Below, piece after piece: positions 43,498 to 54,325 of a stretch of 64,000 nt of DNA (positions within the stretch are counted from its first letter, which is position 1; the number at the start of each line of letters is the position of its first letter). The DNA comes from Nitrosomonadales bacterium (GTDB lineage Bacteria > Pseudomonadota > Gammaproteobacteria > Burkholderiales > Gallionellaceae). The DNA lies in NCBI GenBank assembly GCA_023259065.1, contig JAHFQY010000002.1, forward strand, positions 54,930-118,929. Direction: 5' to 3'. The notes beneath the pieces were generated by a model that did not search any database, had not been told where the DNA came from, and saw nothing but the letters and a program-made list of their open reading frames with translations. A program made the translations under genes and the position numbers.

Positions 43498-44520
43498 ATG
43501 TTCTCACCCTTTATCAGCCAAGCCACCAGTGTGCGCGCCATCATGTTCAAGGTGATGCTGGCGCTGCTGCCTGCCATTGCCGTGTACGTGTGGTATTACG
43601 GCCCGGCCATACTGGTGTCGATCACCCTGGCCAGCATTACCGCCCTCATCACCGAGGCCGCCATGCTCAAGCTGCGCGGCCGACCGATCGCCCCGTTCCT
43701 GCGCGACAACAGCGCGCTGCTCACGGCCTGGCTGCTGGCGCTTTCGATACCGCCGCTGGCGCCGTGGTGGCTGGTGGTGGTGGGCACCATGTTTGCCATC
43801 AGCGTGGCCAAGCATCTGTATGGCGGGCTTGGCAGCAACCCGTTCAACCCGGCGATGATAGGCTATGCCGTGCTGATCATTTCCTTCCCGCTGCAGATGA
43901 CGCACTGGCTCACGCCGCACGGACTGGGCCAACTGGAACTGTCGGTGATGCAGCAGCTGCAGTATATTTTCTCCGGCCAGCTGCCCGGCGGCGCCACGCT
44001 GGATGCCGTCACCATGGCGACACCGCTGGATACGCTGAAGACACAGCTGCATCTGGGACGCATGCCGGAAGAAGTGCTGGGCATGCCCATCTACGGCCAT
44101 CTCGGCGGCATAGGCAGCGAGATGGTGGCGCTGGCCTACCTGTTGGGGGGCGCCTACCTGCTGGCGAACCGCATCATCACCTGGCACCTGCCCGCCGCCT
44201 TCCTCGCCTCGCTGTTTGTCACGGCCGGCATTTTCCATCTGGCCGATCCCGCTCATTACGTAAGCCCGGTGTTCCACTGGTTTTCCGGCGCGGCCATGCT
44301 GGCCGCCTTCTTTATCCTCACCGATCCGGTGACCAGCCCGACCACGCTGCGCGGCAAGTTCATCTTCGCTGCGGGCGCGGGTTTTCTCACCTACATCATC
44401 CGCGTGTTTGGCGGCTTCCCTGATGGCGTTGCCTTTGCCACCCTGCTGATGAACATCTGCGTGCCGCTGATCGACACCTATACGCAGCCCAGGGTGTTTG
44501 GCCAGAAGGACGAAAAATGA
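43498..44520 (+). CDS. rsxD: Electron transport complex subunit RsxD (RnfD)
   Basis: A 340-residue membrane subunit with about nine hydrophobic segments. GGLGSNPFNPAMIGYAVLI and SFP are typical. VTMATPLDTLK near 178 is where RnfD carries its covalently bound FMN on Thr. FFILTDPVTSPTT and FGGFPDGVAFATLLMN are also seen. Its last codons overlap rsxG by 4 bp. Confidence 0.95.
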   Translation: MFSPFISQATSVRAIMFKVMLALLPAIAVYVWYYGPAILVSITLASITALITEAAMLKLRGRPIAPFLRDNSALLTAWLLALSIPPLAPWWLVVVGTMFAISVAKHLYGGLGSNPFNPAMIGYAVLIISFPLQMTHWLTPHGLGQLELSVMQQLQYIFSGQLPGGATLDAVTMATPLDTLKTQLHLGRMPEEVLGMPIYGHLGGIGSEMVALAYLLGGAYLLANRIITWHLPAAFLASLFVTAGIFHLADPAHYVSPVFHWFSGAAMLAAFFILTDPVTSPTTLRGKFIFAAGAGFLTYIIRVFGGFPDGVAFATLLMNICVPLIDTYTQPRVFGQKDEK

Positions 44521-45203
44521 AACAACTGACCCGGGCCACGCTCAAGACCGCGCTGAACCTGCTGGTTTTTGCAGTGATCGGCACCGCTATTCTGGCTGCC
44601 ACCTTCAACCTCACCCACAGCCGCATCGCGCAGAGCGAACAGGCGGAAAAACTCAAACTGATCAACCAGGTTGTGCCCGAATCACTGTATGACAACGAAC
44701 TCATCAAGGATACGCTGGTCATACCTGCCAGTGAACAACTCGGCACTGAACAGGACAGCGTTGCCTATCGTGGCCGCCTGAAAGGTCAGCCTGCTGTCGT
44801 GGTACTGGAGGTCATTGCGCCGGACGGTTACAGCGGCAAGATCAGCATGATCGTGGCGATCAACCATGCAGGAGCCGTTACCGGCGTGCGCGTGGTTACG
44901 CACAAGGAAACACCGGGCCTGGGCGACTACATCGACTTCGCCAAGAACAAGTGGATCAGCCTGTTCGGCGGCGCGTCGCACGAGCGCTACAAGGAAGACG
45001 ACTGGAAAGTAAGAAAAGACGGCGGCCAGTTCGACTACATGGCAGGCGCCACCATTACCCCGCGTGCGGTGGTAAAGGCTGTGCACAAGGCCCTGCATTA
45101 TTTCGAGGACAATCGCGACAAGCTGTTCGCGGTATCAGCACCTGCAGTTGAGTCCACAGGGCAAACTGAAGGCGCAAGCAAGCAGAAAGCGGGGGCGCAA
45201 TGA
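44517..45203 (+). CDS. rsxG: Electron transport complex subunit RsxG (RnfG), FMN-binding
   Basis: A 228-residue subunit with one N-terminal membrane anchor (about 14-34) and a periplasmic FMN domain. [14 protein letters not shown] near 180 fits the Dxx[SA]GATx[ST] FMN-threonine motif. [15 protein letters not shown] is the other hallmark. It overlaps rsxD and rsxE by 4 bp on either side. Confidence 0.95.
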   Translation: MKQLTRATLKTALNLLVFAVIGTAILAATFNLTHSRIAQSEQAEKLKLINQVVPESLYDNELIKDTLVIPASEQLGTEQDSVAYRGRLKGQPAVVVLEVIAPDGYSGKISMIVAINHAGAVTGVRVVTHKETPGLGDYIDFAKNKWISLFGGASHERYKEDDWKVRKDGGQFDYMAGATITPRAVVKAVHKALHYFEDNRDKLFAVSAPAVESTGQTEGASKQKAGAQ

Positions 45204-45889
45204 ACGTTCAGGAACTCAACGACATCCTTCACAACGGCCTGTGGAAACAGAACACCGGCGTAGTGCAACTGCTGGGCCTGTGCCCGCTGCTGGCGGTGAG
45301 CAACTCGGTGGTAAACGCCGTCAGCCTGGGTCTGGCCACGACGCTGGTGATGGCGCTCTCCGGCGCGGCCATTTCCCCCATCCGCAATTTTGTGCCGAAT
45401 GAGATTCGCATCCCGGTCTACATCCTTATCATCGCCGTGCTGGTGACCGTGGTGCAATACGCAATGAATGCCTATATGTACGGCCTGTATGTCGTGCTGG
45501 GCATCTTCATCCCGCTGATCGTGACCAACTGCATCGTGCTGGCGCGCATAGAAGCCTTTGCCGGCAAGAACCCCGTCCTGCCGGCAGCGGTGGATGGACT
45601 TGCCATGGGACTGGGCCTGACCGCCGTGCTGGCGATACTGGGCGGCATGCGCGAAATCGTCGGCCACGGCACCTTGTTCGGAGGTCTTGACCTGGCGCTG
45701 GGCGACATGGCCAAGGGCTGGGTGATCACCGTGATTCCCGATTATCACGGCTTCCTCCTCGCAATCCTGCCGCCCGGCGCCTTTATCGGGCTGGGTCTGC
45801 TGATCGCAGGCAAAAACTGGCTGACCCTGCGCGCCGAGCAAAAAGCCAGGGCGCAAAGTATCGCTGCCCCGCAAACCAGCGCAGCCTGA
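45200..45889 (+). CDS. rsxE: Electron transport complex subunit RsxE (RnfE)
   Basis: A 229-residue membrane subunit, paralogous to Rsx[21 protein letters not shown] and [17 protein letters not shown] hold the conserved cysteines. Six transmembrane segments. The C-terminal 20 residues are a charged tail. It ends the Rnf operon; in E. coli nth follows directly, here a toxin-antitoxin-like pair intervenes. Confidence 0.95.
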   Translation: MNVQELNDILHNGLWKQNTGVVQLLGLCPLLAVSNSVVNAVSLGLATTLVMALSGAAISPIRNFVPNEIRIPVYILIIAVLVTVVQYAMNAYMYGLYVVLGIFIPLIVTNCIVLARIEAFAGKNPVLPAAVDGLAMGLGLTAVLAILGGMREIVGHGTLFGGLDLALGDMAKGWVITVIPDYHGFLLAILPPGAFIGLGLLIAGKNWLTLRAEQKARAQSIAAPQTSAA

Positions 45890-45953
45890 GCTACAAACGC
45901 AGGCGCTCAAATTTTCTGTATTATGACACCCAGAAAAGCAGGAGCAGTCAACC

Positions 45954-46244
45954 ATGAAACCTTCTGAATTACTTGATTCTTACCGCAATGAAATTTGCCG
46001 CATGGTTGAGCAAAATCATGCACACAACCCACGCGTTTTCGGTTCAGTAATACATGGTGACGATACGGATGCAAGCGACCTGGATCTGCTGGTTGACGCA
46101 TTGCCGGAAACCACCCTGCTGAATCTGGGCGCGCTACAGATTGACCTGGAACATCTGCTTGGAATCTCCGTAGACGTTCTCACCCCCGGCGATCTTCCAC
46201 CAAAGTTTCGCGACCTTGTGCTCAAGGAAGCGGTTCCCGTATGA
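45954..46244 (+). CDS. MNT-type minimal nucleotidyltransferase (MntA-like antitoxin)
   Basis: A 96-residue protein. FGSVIHGDDTDASDLDLLVD near 28-47 is the nucleotidyltransferase GS...SDxD motif with both metal Asp residues. In the MntA/HepT system such a protein transfers AMP to a Tyr of the partner HEPN RNase and silences it. AGGAG precedes the ATG. It overlaps the HEPN gene by 4 bp. Confidence 0.85.
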   Translation: MKPSELLDSYRNEICRMVEQNHAHNPRVFGSVIHGDDTDASDLDLLVDALPETTLLNLGALQIDLEHLLGISVDVLTPGDLPPKFRDLVLKEAVPV

Positions 46245-46597
46245 ATGCATCCGGTTTGCGTCAGGCTGATTACATTGCACACATGCTTGAGGCTGCCACG
46301 CTGGCACAAAGTTACGTGGAAGGACTGGGCAAACTCGACTTCATCAATGACAAGAAAACCCAGCAGGCTGTTATCCTGAACATCATGGTAATTGGCGAAG
46401 CTGCAACCAAGCTTGCCGACGAATACCCCGAGTTCGTTGCAAGATACCCGCAGGTACAATGGAAGAGCATGCGAGGAATGCGCAACCGATTGGCGCATGG
46501 ATATTTTGATATTAATCTCGATGTTGTCTGGGAAACAGTCAAGCAGGCACTGCCAGCACTCGCAAACCAACTTCGCCATATTCATCAAACACTGTGA
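46241..46597 (+). CDS. HEPN (DUF86) RNase toxin, HepT-like
   Basis: A 118-residue all-helical protein. MRNRLAHGYFDI near 80 contains the Rx4HxY motif exactly (R-NRLA-H-G-Y); the Tyr is the AMP acceptor in studied HepT proteins. NIMVIGEAATKLADEYP is typical of DUF86. It ends in a 4-bp overlap with nth, so the pair is spliced tightly into the rsxE-nth junction. Confidence 0.88.
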   Translation: MNASGLRQADYIAHMLEAATLAQSYVEGLGKLDFINDKKTQQAVILNIMVIGEAATKLADEYPEFVARYPQVQWKSMRGMRNRLAHGYFDINLDVVWETVKQALPALANQLRHIHQTL

Positions 46598-47226
46598 ATC
46601 CCGCCAAACGGCGTGAAATTTTCACGCGCCTTCAAGCTGCCAATCCCCATCCCACCACCGAGCTGGAATTTCATTCGCCCTTCGAGTTGCTGATTGCCGT
46701 GCTGCTCTCGGCGCAGGCCACCGACATCAGCGTGAACGCCGCCACGCGCCAGTTGTACCCGGTTGCCAATACGCCGCAGGCCATACTGGCCCTGGGTGAA
46801 GAAAAATTGCGCGGCTATGTGCAACGCATCGGCCTGTACAAGACCAAGGCAAAACACATCATGCAGACCTGCCGCATATTGCTGGAACAGCACGGCGGCG
46901 CAGTGCCGCAAACGCGCGAGGCGCTGGAAGCATTGCCGGGCGTGGGGCGCAAGACAGCCAACGTGGTACTCAACACCGCCTTTGGCCAGCCCACCATGGC
47001 AGTGGACACCCACATCTTCCGCGTCTCCAACCGCACCGGCATCGCCCCCGGCAAGACCGTGCTGGAGGTGGAGCTAAAACTGATCAAGTTTGTACCCGAC
47101 GAATTCAAGCACGACGCGCACCACTGGCTGATCCTGCACGGACGTTATGTGTGCCAGGCACGCAAACCAAAATGCGGACAGTGCGTGATTGAGGATTTGT
47201 GCGAGTACCGCAAGAAAGAGTTGTGA
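46594..47226 (+). CDS. nth: Endonuclease III
   Basis: A 210-residue DNA glycosylase/AP lyase for oxidised pyrimidines. LLSAQATDISVNAAT, the helix-hairpin-helix LPGVGRKTANVVL with the catalytic Lys, VDTHIFRVSNR with the Asp, and the 4Fe-4S loop CQARKPKCGQCVIEDLC (C-x6-C-x2-C-x5-C) are complete. It starts with GTG at 46594 within the HEPN stop. The terminal bases overlap the DUF1841 ATG. Confidence 0.96.
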   Translation: MNPAKRREIFTRLQAANPHPTTELEFHSPFELLIAVLLSAQATDISVNAATRQLYPVANTPQAILALGEEKLRGYVQRIGLYKTKAKHIMQTCRILLEQHGGAVPQTREALEALPGVGRKTANVVLNTAFGQPTMAVDTHIFRVSNRTGIAPGKTVLEVELKLIKFVPDEFKHDAHHWLILHGRYVCQARKPKCGQCVIEDLCEYRKKEL

Positions 47227-47648
47227 TGTTCAACCCCACACGCGATGAAGCGCGCCAATTCCTGTTTGATAGCTGGCGCAAGCGCCGCGAAGGCTTGCTG
47301 CTCACGCCGCTGGAAGACCTGGTGGCGCAGCTGATCGAGCGGCATCCGGAATACCACGCGCTGTTGCAGGCGCCGGAGAAATACCAGGGCAAGGACTATG
47401 CGCCCGGACACGGCGACACCAACCCCTTCCTGCACCTGATGATGCACCTCACCATAGAGGAGCAGATTTCCATCGGCCAGCCGCACGGCATACGCGAGCA
47501 CTTCAAGCGGCTGAGCGAGCAGCTGCAGTCCGAACACGATGCGCAACACCGCATGATGGAGTGCCTGGGCGAGATGCTATGGCAAGCGCAGCGCAGCGGC
47601 AGCGCGCCGGATGCCGCAGTGTATCTGGCATGCCTGCAAAAACAATGA
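47226..47648 (+). CDS. DUF1841 family protein
   Basis: A 140-residue soluble protein beginning MFNPTRDEARQFLFDSWRK, the typical DUF1841 opening, with NPFLHLMMHLTIEEQISIGQP in the middle. His-rich helices suggest a metal site, but the function is unknown. It shares one base with the nth stop. The nth-DUF1841 pairing is common in betaproteobacteria. Confidence 0.88.
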   Translation: MFNPTRDEARQFLFDSWRKRREGLLLTPLEDLVAQLIERHPEYHALLQAPEKYQGKDYAPGHGDTNPFLHLMMHLTIEEQISIGQPHGIREHFKRLSEQLQSEHDAQHRMMECLGEMLWQAQRSGSAPDAAVYLACLQKQ

Positions 47649-47667
47649 ACAGGGAGCAGAGTTAGCC

Positions 47668-48225
47668 ATGGCCAATCGTTTGAGCAAAATCGTGACACGC
47701 ACCGGAGACCAGGGCACCACCGGCCTGGCTGACGGCAGCCGCGTCAACAAGGACAGCGCACGCATCCACTGCCTGGGCAGTGTGGATGAGCTCAACAGCC
47801 ATCTGGGCCTGTTGCTGTGTGAGGAACTGCCACAGGAGATACGCGAGCTGCTGCTGCAGACACAGAATGATCTGTTCGACCTCGGCGGTTCGCTCGCCTA
47901 TCCCGCGGCCCCCTTCGCCGAGGACAAACTGGCGCGTCTGGATGCCGCCATCGCGCATTTCAATGCCGGACTGCCGCCACTCAAGGAATTCATCCTGCCC
48001 GGCGGCACCCGTGCCGCCAGCCTGTTCCATGTTGCACGCACCGTGGCTCGGCGCGCCGAACGCGATCTGGCCACGCTGGCGCACAAGGAGGAAGTTCCCG
48101 CGCACGGCCTGCCCTACCTCAATCGTTTGTCAGATTTGCTGTTTGTGTTGTGTCGCGTGCTGAACCGCAATGCCGGACAGGCGGAACCTTTGTGGCAAAG
48201 GCCGGAAAAACCAGCCGGCGCATAA
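47668..48225 (+). CDS. Cob(I)yrinic acid a,c-diamide adenosyltransferase, PduO type
   Basis: A 185-residue enzyme that makes adenosylcobalamin from cob(I)alamin and ATP. KIVTRTGDQGTTGLADGSRV is the ATP-binding N terminus, DELNSHLGLLL and FILPGGTRAASLFHVARTVARRAER are the other conserved stretches. The start at 47668 is preceded by AGGGAG at a somewhat long spacing. It converges with sseA. Confidence 0.93.
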   Translation: MANRLSKIVTRTGDQGTTGLADGSRVNKDSARIHCLGSVDELNSHLGLLLCEELPQEIRELLLQTQNDLFDLGGSLAYPAAPFAEDKLARLDAAIAHFNAGLPPLKEFILPGGTRAASLFHVARTVARRAERDLATLAHKEEVPAHGLPYLNRLSDLLFVLCRVLNRNAGQAEPLWQRPEKPAGA

Positions 48226-48287
48226 ACACAGCGTTGCGCTGCGCAAACTCGACGCCCCTCAATCAGCAGGATGCCGTGAAGAATTCC

Positions 48288-49184
48288 TCAGGCGCAGCTG
48301 AATGGATCATCCGCCAGGTGGTTGCGATGCTCATGCCCTTCGCCCGTTGCAATTGGCCGCGACGGGTCGGTGATCCACTCGCTCCATGACCCGGGGTACA
48401 GCTTGCCGCCGGCCAGGCCGGCAATTTCCATGGCCAGCATGTTATGGCAGGCAGTCACGCCCGAGCCGCAGGTATGGATTACCAGTTCGGGTTTAACGCC
48501 ATTCAGCAGCTTGAGGTAAGCTTCGCGCAACTCGTCTGCCGGCAAGTAGGTGCCGTCAAAATCGAGGTTCTCGTCGAAGATCCAGTTCACCGAACCGGGA
48601 ATGTGGCCGGCCACCTTGTCCAGGGGTTCACGCTCCCCGGTAAAACGCTGCTCGGGGCGCGCATCTATCACCAGGCGGCAACGCTCTTGTCTGGCGTTAT
48701 CGACCTCCGCCACGTTGGCCTGCAGTTCCTTGCGCAACTGCGCAACAAATTTTGCCGCAACGACATTGGGCAAATCAGGCGTCACCGGACGTTTTTCTTT
48801 CAGCCACTTGGGCAGGCCGCCATCCAGCAGCGCCACCTTGTCGTGCCCCAGCCAGCGCAGCAGCCACCACATCTTGACCGCCATGGCGCCGAAGCTGTCG
48901 TCATAAACAACCACCTGCTTGCCGCTGTCCACACCCCAGAGCGACAGCTTCTCGCTCAGCTGTTGCACGTCAGGCAAGGGATGGCGACCGCTTTTTTCTG
49001 TCACCGGGCCGGACAGGTCATCATCCAGATGGGCATAGCGCGCACCCGGTATATGGCTGGTTTTGTACGCCAGGCCACCCGCCTCTTTATTGGTCAGGGT
49101 GAAGCGGCAATCAAACACGATCCAGTCAGGATCTTGCAGATGCTGCGCCAGTTGCTCGGTGGAAACGATGGTTTTAAACGTCAT
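48288..49184 (-). CDS. sseA: 3-mercaptopyruvate sulfurtransferase (tandem rhodanese)
   Basis: A 298-residue protein with two rhodanese domains. The first (1-130) is inactive. The second carries the active-site loop CGSGVTA, the form typical of mercaptopyruvate rather than thiosulfate sulfurtransferases. HIPGARYAHLDDDLSG and HIPGSVNWIFDENL are the paired rhodanese motifs. The start at 49184 follows CAGGATG. Confidence 0.9.
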   Translation of the reverse strand: MTFKTIVSTEQLAQHLQDPDWIVFDCRFTLTNKEAGGLAYKTSHIPGARYAHLDDDLSGPVTEKSGRHPLPDVQQLSEKLSLWGVDSGKQVVVYDDSFGAMAVKMWWLLRWLGHDKVALLDGGLPKWLKEKRPVTPDLPNVVAAKFVAQLRKELQANVAEVDNARQERCRLVIDARPEQRFTGEREPLDKVAGHIPGSVNWIFDENLDFDGTYLPADELREAYLKLLNGVKPELVIHTCGSGVTACHNMLAMEIAGLAGGKLYPGSWSEWITDPSRPIATGEGHEHRNHLADDPFSCA

Positions 49185-49239
49185 GATGCATCCTGCAAAT
49201 AGTGAGTGAGTGAATGCTCCTTGTGACAAGGAGCAGGGG

Positions 49240-49809
49240 TTAGAACAGTTCTATATCGTCCGCACGATTATTCATTTTGAACATGAATTTATCCAGCGCC
49301 TCCTGCACCGGCATGCCTGCCAGTACGGCCTCGAACATTTCCACCTCTTCTGCCATGGTGTATCTCGAGCGGATTTTCTCCTGCAGGGCGAGCCATTCGC
49401 CCGGATTGAACAGGCGCGAGTTGTCGCCCACCAGATTGGAAAGCGCCGCCAGGCTGTGATTGACATGGGACAGGCGTTGCACCAGCTTGTCATAGAACTG
49501 GAAGGCAACGATGGCCTGGCGCATCATGTCGCTTACATGTTCTGTCGCGCCCAACAACTGGGTTTTGGCAGCTGCACCCTCACCGCTGTCAGGCAGTGCC
49601 GCTGCGGCTTCGCTGATCATGCGCATATAACCGGCCATGGTGGTGAAACTGTCGGTCAATACTTCCACGGAACTGTTGCTGTCCTTCATGGCGGCCTCGA
49701 TCTGGCCGCCGGCAAGCTCCATCATCAGCACCGTTTCACGCATCTGGCTCCAGTCCAGGTCGGGGCGGTGTGCCCGGGTACCGCGAGAACTGTTTTCTTC
49801 TTTGGTCAT
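49240..49809 (-). CDS. Conserved helical protein of unknown function, possibly CheZ-like
   Basis: A 189-residue soluble protein, almost all helical, without signal peptide. AIVAFQFYDKLVQRLSHVNH near 108-127 resembles the FQDxxxQ helix of CheZ-type phosphatases and related signalling proteins, but the similarity is slight. The tail ends NNRADDIELF. It stands alone between pssA and sseA. Treat the CheZ link as a guess. Confidence 0.5.
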   Translation of the reverse strand: MTKEENSSRGTRAHRPDLDWSQMRETVLMMELAGGQIEAAMKDSNSSVEVLTDSFTTMAGYMRMISEAAAALPDSGEGAAAKTQLLGATEHVSDMMRQAIVAFQFYDKLVQRLSHVNHSLAALSNLVGDNSRLFNPGEWLALQEKIRSRYTMAEEVEMFEAVLAGMPVQEALDKFMFKMNNRADDIELF

Positions 49810-49909
49810 AGAGCTCTCCTCGCTGCCAACAAAATTTTTTCTGCGCCAAATAAAGATGGCCGACTAAGCGGCCATCAATTTACTACATCTTCACCGAATG
49901 TGGCGACAC

Positions 49910-50662
49910 CTAAGACTTCTCGGAAGTACGCGGCTTGCGCAGCCCTAACAGCCACAATACATAGCCTGACAGGGCATAGCCCATAAACAGCAGGAACAGC
50001 ACGCCAGCCGGATAACTTGAGATCAGCACAAAGAACATGGCCAGCAGGAAGATGGCAATGAACGGCACGCTCTTGCGCAGGTTGAAATCCTTGAAGCTGT
50101 AGAAGCGCAGATTGCTGACCATGCTGAGGCCGGCAAACACGGTCAGCACCGCAGCGAACCACTGCAATTCCTGCCCGGTAAAACCGCGATCCGAGGCCAC
50201 CCAGACAAAACCGGCGGCCAATGCAGCGGCCGCCGGACTGGGCAGGCCCTGGAAGTAACGCTTGTCCACCACCTCGATGTTGGTGTTGAAGCGTGCCAGG
50301 CGCAATGCCGCGCCCACGCAATAGATAAAGGCGGCAAACCAGCCCAGCTTGCCCATGTCCTTCAGCGCCCATTCATACATCAGCAGCGAAGGAGCAACGC
50401 CGAACGACACCATGTCGGAAAGGCTGTCGTATTGCGCGCCGAATTCGCTCTGCGTGTGGGTGAGGCGTGCAACCCGGCCATCCAGACCATCCAGCACCAT
50501 AGCGATAAAAATCGCCACAGCGGCATGCTCGAATCTCATGTTCATCGCTTGCACGATGGCATAAAAACCGGCAAACAGCGCTCCGGTGGTAAACAGATTG
50601 GGCAACAGGTAGATGCCGCGCCTGCGCAGGTCCATGGGTTTGCGGTTATTGAATTCTGGCAT
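49910..50662 (-). CDS. pssA: CDP-diacylglycerol-serine O-phosphatidyltransferase
   Basis: A 250-residue membrane enzyme that makes phosphatidylserine. The CDP-alcohol phosphatidyltransferase motif DGLDGRVAR...GAQYDSLSD is present with all catalytic Asp residues near 58-83. About eight hydrophobic segments. It follows ilvC on the same strand, a normal neighbour in betaproteobacteria. Confidence 0.94.
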   Translation of the reverse strand: MPEFNNRKPMDLRRRGIYLLPNLFTTGALFAGFYAIVQAMNMRFEHAAVAIFIAMVLDGLDGRVARLTHTQSEFGAQYDSLSDMVSFGVAPSLLMYEWALKDMGKLGWFAAFIYCVGAALRLARFNTNIEVVDKRYFQGLPSPAAAALAAGFVWVASDRGFTGQELQWFAAVLTVFAGLSMVSNLRFYSFKDFNLRKSVPFIAIFLLAMFFVLISSYPAGVLFLLFMGYALSGYVLWLLGLRKPRTSEKS

Positions 50663-50738
50663 CAGGGCTGGATCAAGTTAACGATGATGGCGAAACTCTA
50701 TCACTAAATAGCGACATTAACGATAGCTCCCCGCAAGG

Positions 50739-50821
50739 GTGGAACGTGAAAGGTAAAAGTGAAACGCTAAAAACATGAAAGGCGAAACTGGACGTTTCAC
50801 CTTTCACTTTTTACCTTCCAC
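50739..50821. repeat. GTGAAAN heptad inverted repeat, copy 2 (ilvC-pssA gap)
   Basis: The left arm 50739-50766 (GTGGAACGTGAAAGG...) and right arm 50793-50821 are inverted copies, each a run of about four 7-bp GTGAAAN-like units. The loop is AT-rich. It ends seven bases before the end of ilvC. Confidence 0.7.
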
Positions 50822-50827
50822 TACTTA

Positions 50828-51981
<1,154 letters not shown>

Positions 51982-51998
<17 letters not shown>

Positions 51999-52473
51999 GG
52001 TTGCCACGGCCGATGCCCGAGGCACCGGTACGCACTGTTTCCAGAATCAGCGTGCGGTCTATGGCCTGCAGGAAACTGTCCAGCTTGGATCCGGCGCCGG
52101 TCAGCTCTATGGTGTAAGTGTGGTCAGACACGTCGATAATGCGGCCGCGGAAGATGTCCGCCATGCGCTTCATCTCTTCGCGTGCATCCCCCTCGGCTCG
52201 CACCTTGACCAGCATAAGCTCGCGCTCTATATGCTCGCCATCGGTCAAGTCCATCACCGCGACCACCTCGATCAGCTTGTTCAGCTGCTTGGTGATCTGC
52301 TCGATGATCTCGTCGGAACCGCGCGTTACGATGGTCATGCGCGACAGGGTTTCATCCTCGGTAGGCGCAACCGTCAGGGACTCGATGTTATAGCCGCGCG
52401 CCGAAAACAGCCCGGCAACACGCGACAAGGCGCCCGCCTCGTTTTCCATCAGCAATGAAATAATATGGCGCAT
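51982..52473 (-). CDS. ilvH: Acetolactate synthase, small regulatory subunit
   Basis: A 163-residue subunit. The ACT domain at the N terminus is MRHIISLLMENEAGALSRVAG and RGYNIESLTVAPTEDE. It binds valine and gives feedback control of the large subunit. It begins directly after the ilvI stop, with no gap. Confidence 0.96.
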
Positions 52474-54180
52474 TTAGATATCCTCCGCCATCAGCACGTC
52501 CGACAAGCCCTTGCCTCCGGGAACCATGGGGAACACGTTCTCGGTCGGGTCAGTGCGGAAATCCATGAATACCAGGTCGTCCTTGCGCGCAAACGCTTCT
52601 TTCAGCGCATCCTCAACCTCTGACGGCTTGTCCACGCGTATGCCGACATGGCCGTAGGCCTCGGCCAGCTTCACAAAGTCAGGCAGCGCATCCATGTACG
52701 ATTCGGCATAGCGGTTGCCGTGGAAGAACTCCTGCCACTGGCGCACCATGCCCAGGTAACGGTTGTTCAGGGCGATCACCTTGATCGGCAGGCGGAACTG
52801 CTTGCAGGTGGACAACTCCTGGATGCACATCTGGATACTGCCCTCGCCGGTAATACAGGCGACGGTATCGCCGGGATGCGCCAGCTGCACGCCCATCGCG
52901 GCGGGCAGGCCAAAACCCATGGTGCCCAGGCCGCCGGAGTTGATCCAGCGGCGCGGCTGGTCGAATTTGTAATACTGTGCGGCCCACATCTGGTGCTGGC
53001 CCACGTCCGAGGTCACAAACGCCTCGCCGCGCGTGATTTCATACAGCTTCTGCACCACGAATTGCGGCTTGATGACCTCAATGGAATTCTTGAACGAAGA
53101 CGAATTGCGGCCGCGCCATTCCTCGATCTGCTTCCACCAGGGGGCCATGGCCGCTGCATCGGGCTTTTGTCTGCTGCTGTGCAACAACGCCAGCAAATCC
53201 TGCAACACATGCGCCACATCACCCACCAGCGGCACATCCACCTGCACACGCTTGGAGATAGAGGCCGGGTCGATATCGATATGAATGATCTTGCGCGGAA
53301 CCGAGCCAAAATGCTTCACGTTGCCGATCACGCGGTCGTCAAAGCGCGCGCCCACGGCCAGCAGCACATCACAATTCTGCATCGCCATATTGGCTTCCAG
53401 CGTGCCGTGCATGCCCAGCATGCCGAGGAATTGCTTGTCTGTTTCCGGATAGCCGCCCAAGCCCATCAGGGTGCTGGTGCATGGAAAACCGAGCAGGCGT
53501 ACCAGCTCTGTCAGCGGCTTGGCCGCCTCCGACAGGATCACGCCGCCACCGGTATAGATCATCGGGCGCTTGGCTTCCAGCAACAACTGTACGGCATGCT
53601 TGAGCGCGCCCATCTCCGCCTTCTGGGCAGGGTTGTAGGAACGGATGCTGACTGTCTTCGGATATTCGAACGTCGCCTTGGCGAGTGAAATATCCTTGGG
53701 GATATCCACCAGAACCGGGCCGGGGCGACCGCTCTTGGCCAGGTAAAACGCCTTCTTGATGGTAATGGCGATGTCGTTCACGTCCTTGACCAGGAAGTTG
53801 TGCTTGACGCACGGACGTGTAATACCAACCGTATCCACCTCCTGGAACGCATCCTCGCCGATATAACTGGTAGGCACCTGCCCGCTGATCACCACCATGG
53901 GAATAGAATCCATATAGGCAGTAGCAATGCCGGTTACCGCATTGGTCACGCCCGGGCCGGAAGTCACCAGCGCCACGCCCACCTTGTCGGTAGAGCGCGC
54001 ATAGCCGTCAGCCGCATGCACCGCAGCCTGCTCATGGCGCACCAGTATGTGCTTGACCTTCTCCTGGTTGAAGAGTGCGTCGTATATAAACAGCACGGCC
54101 CCGCCCGGGTAGCCAAATACGTACTCGACCCCCTCTTCCTGCAAACAGCGTATCGCTATTTCTGCGCCTGTCAGTTCCAT
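52474..54180 (-). CDS. ilvI: Acetolactate synthase, large catalytic subunit (biosynthetic)
   Basis: A 568-residue TPP enzyme, first common step of branched-chain amino acid synthesis. MELTGAEIAIRCLQEEGVEYVFGYPGG, the catalytic Glu in RHEQAAVHAADGYAR, SGPGVTNAVTGIATAYMDS and the TPP motif GEGSIQMCIQELSTCKQF (GDG variant GEG) are present. It is the first gene of ilvI-ilvH-ilvC-pssA, divergent from the sigma factor gene. Confidence 0.95.
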   Translation of the reverse strand: MELTGAEIAIRCLQEEGVEYVFGYPGGAVLFIYDALFNQEKVKHILVRHEQAAVHAADGYARSTDKVGVALVTSGPGVTNAVTGIATAYMDSIPMVVISGQVPTSYIGEDAFQEVDTVGITRPCVKHNFLVKDVNDIAITIKKAFYLAKSGRPGPVLVDIPKDISLAKATFEYPKTVSIRSYNPAQKAEMGALKHAVQLLLEAKRPMIYTGGGVILSEAAKPLTELVRLLGFPCTSTLMGLGGYPETDKQFLGMLGMHGTLEANMAMQNCDVLLAVGARFDDRVIGNVKHFGSVPRKIIHIDIDPASISKRVQVDVPLVGDVAHVLQDLLALLHSSRQKPDAAAMAPWWKQIEEWRGRNSSSFKNSIEVIKPQFVVQKLYEITRGEAFVTSDVGQHQMWAAQYYKFDQPRRWINSGGLGTMGFGLPAAMGVQLAHPGDTVACITGEGSIQMCIQELSTCKQFRLPIKVIALNNRYLGMVRQWQEFFHGNRYAESYMDALPDFVKLAEAYGHVGIRVDKPSEVEDALKEAFARKDDLVFMDFRTDPTENVFPMVPGGKGLSDVLMAEDI

Positions 54181-54271
54181 GGCAAACTACCCTAAGCAAC
54201 AATAATTAAAGAACCGTGCAAGATAAAGGCTAGACGCGTTTTGGTCAACCCCAGAATATACCCTTGGAAAA

Positions 54272-54298
54272 CCCGGGGAAATTTCATATCCCCCCGGG
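54272..54298. other. GC-rich hairpin in the ilvI / sigma-factor divergent gap
   Basis: CCCGGGG (54272-54278) and CCCCGGG (54292-54298) pair across a 13-base AT-rich loop. It lies just before the sigma-factor gene and over 90 bp upstream of ilvI. It could be an operator or a transcript leader structure. No ilv leader peptide is seen. Confidence 0.4.
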
Positions 54299-54325
54299 AT
54301 GGCCTGATTTGGTAAGATTCACGCC

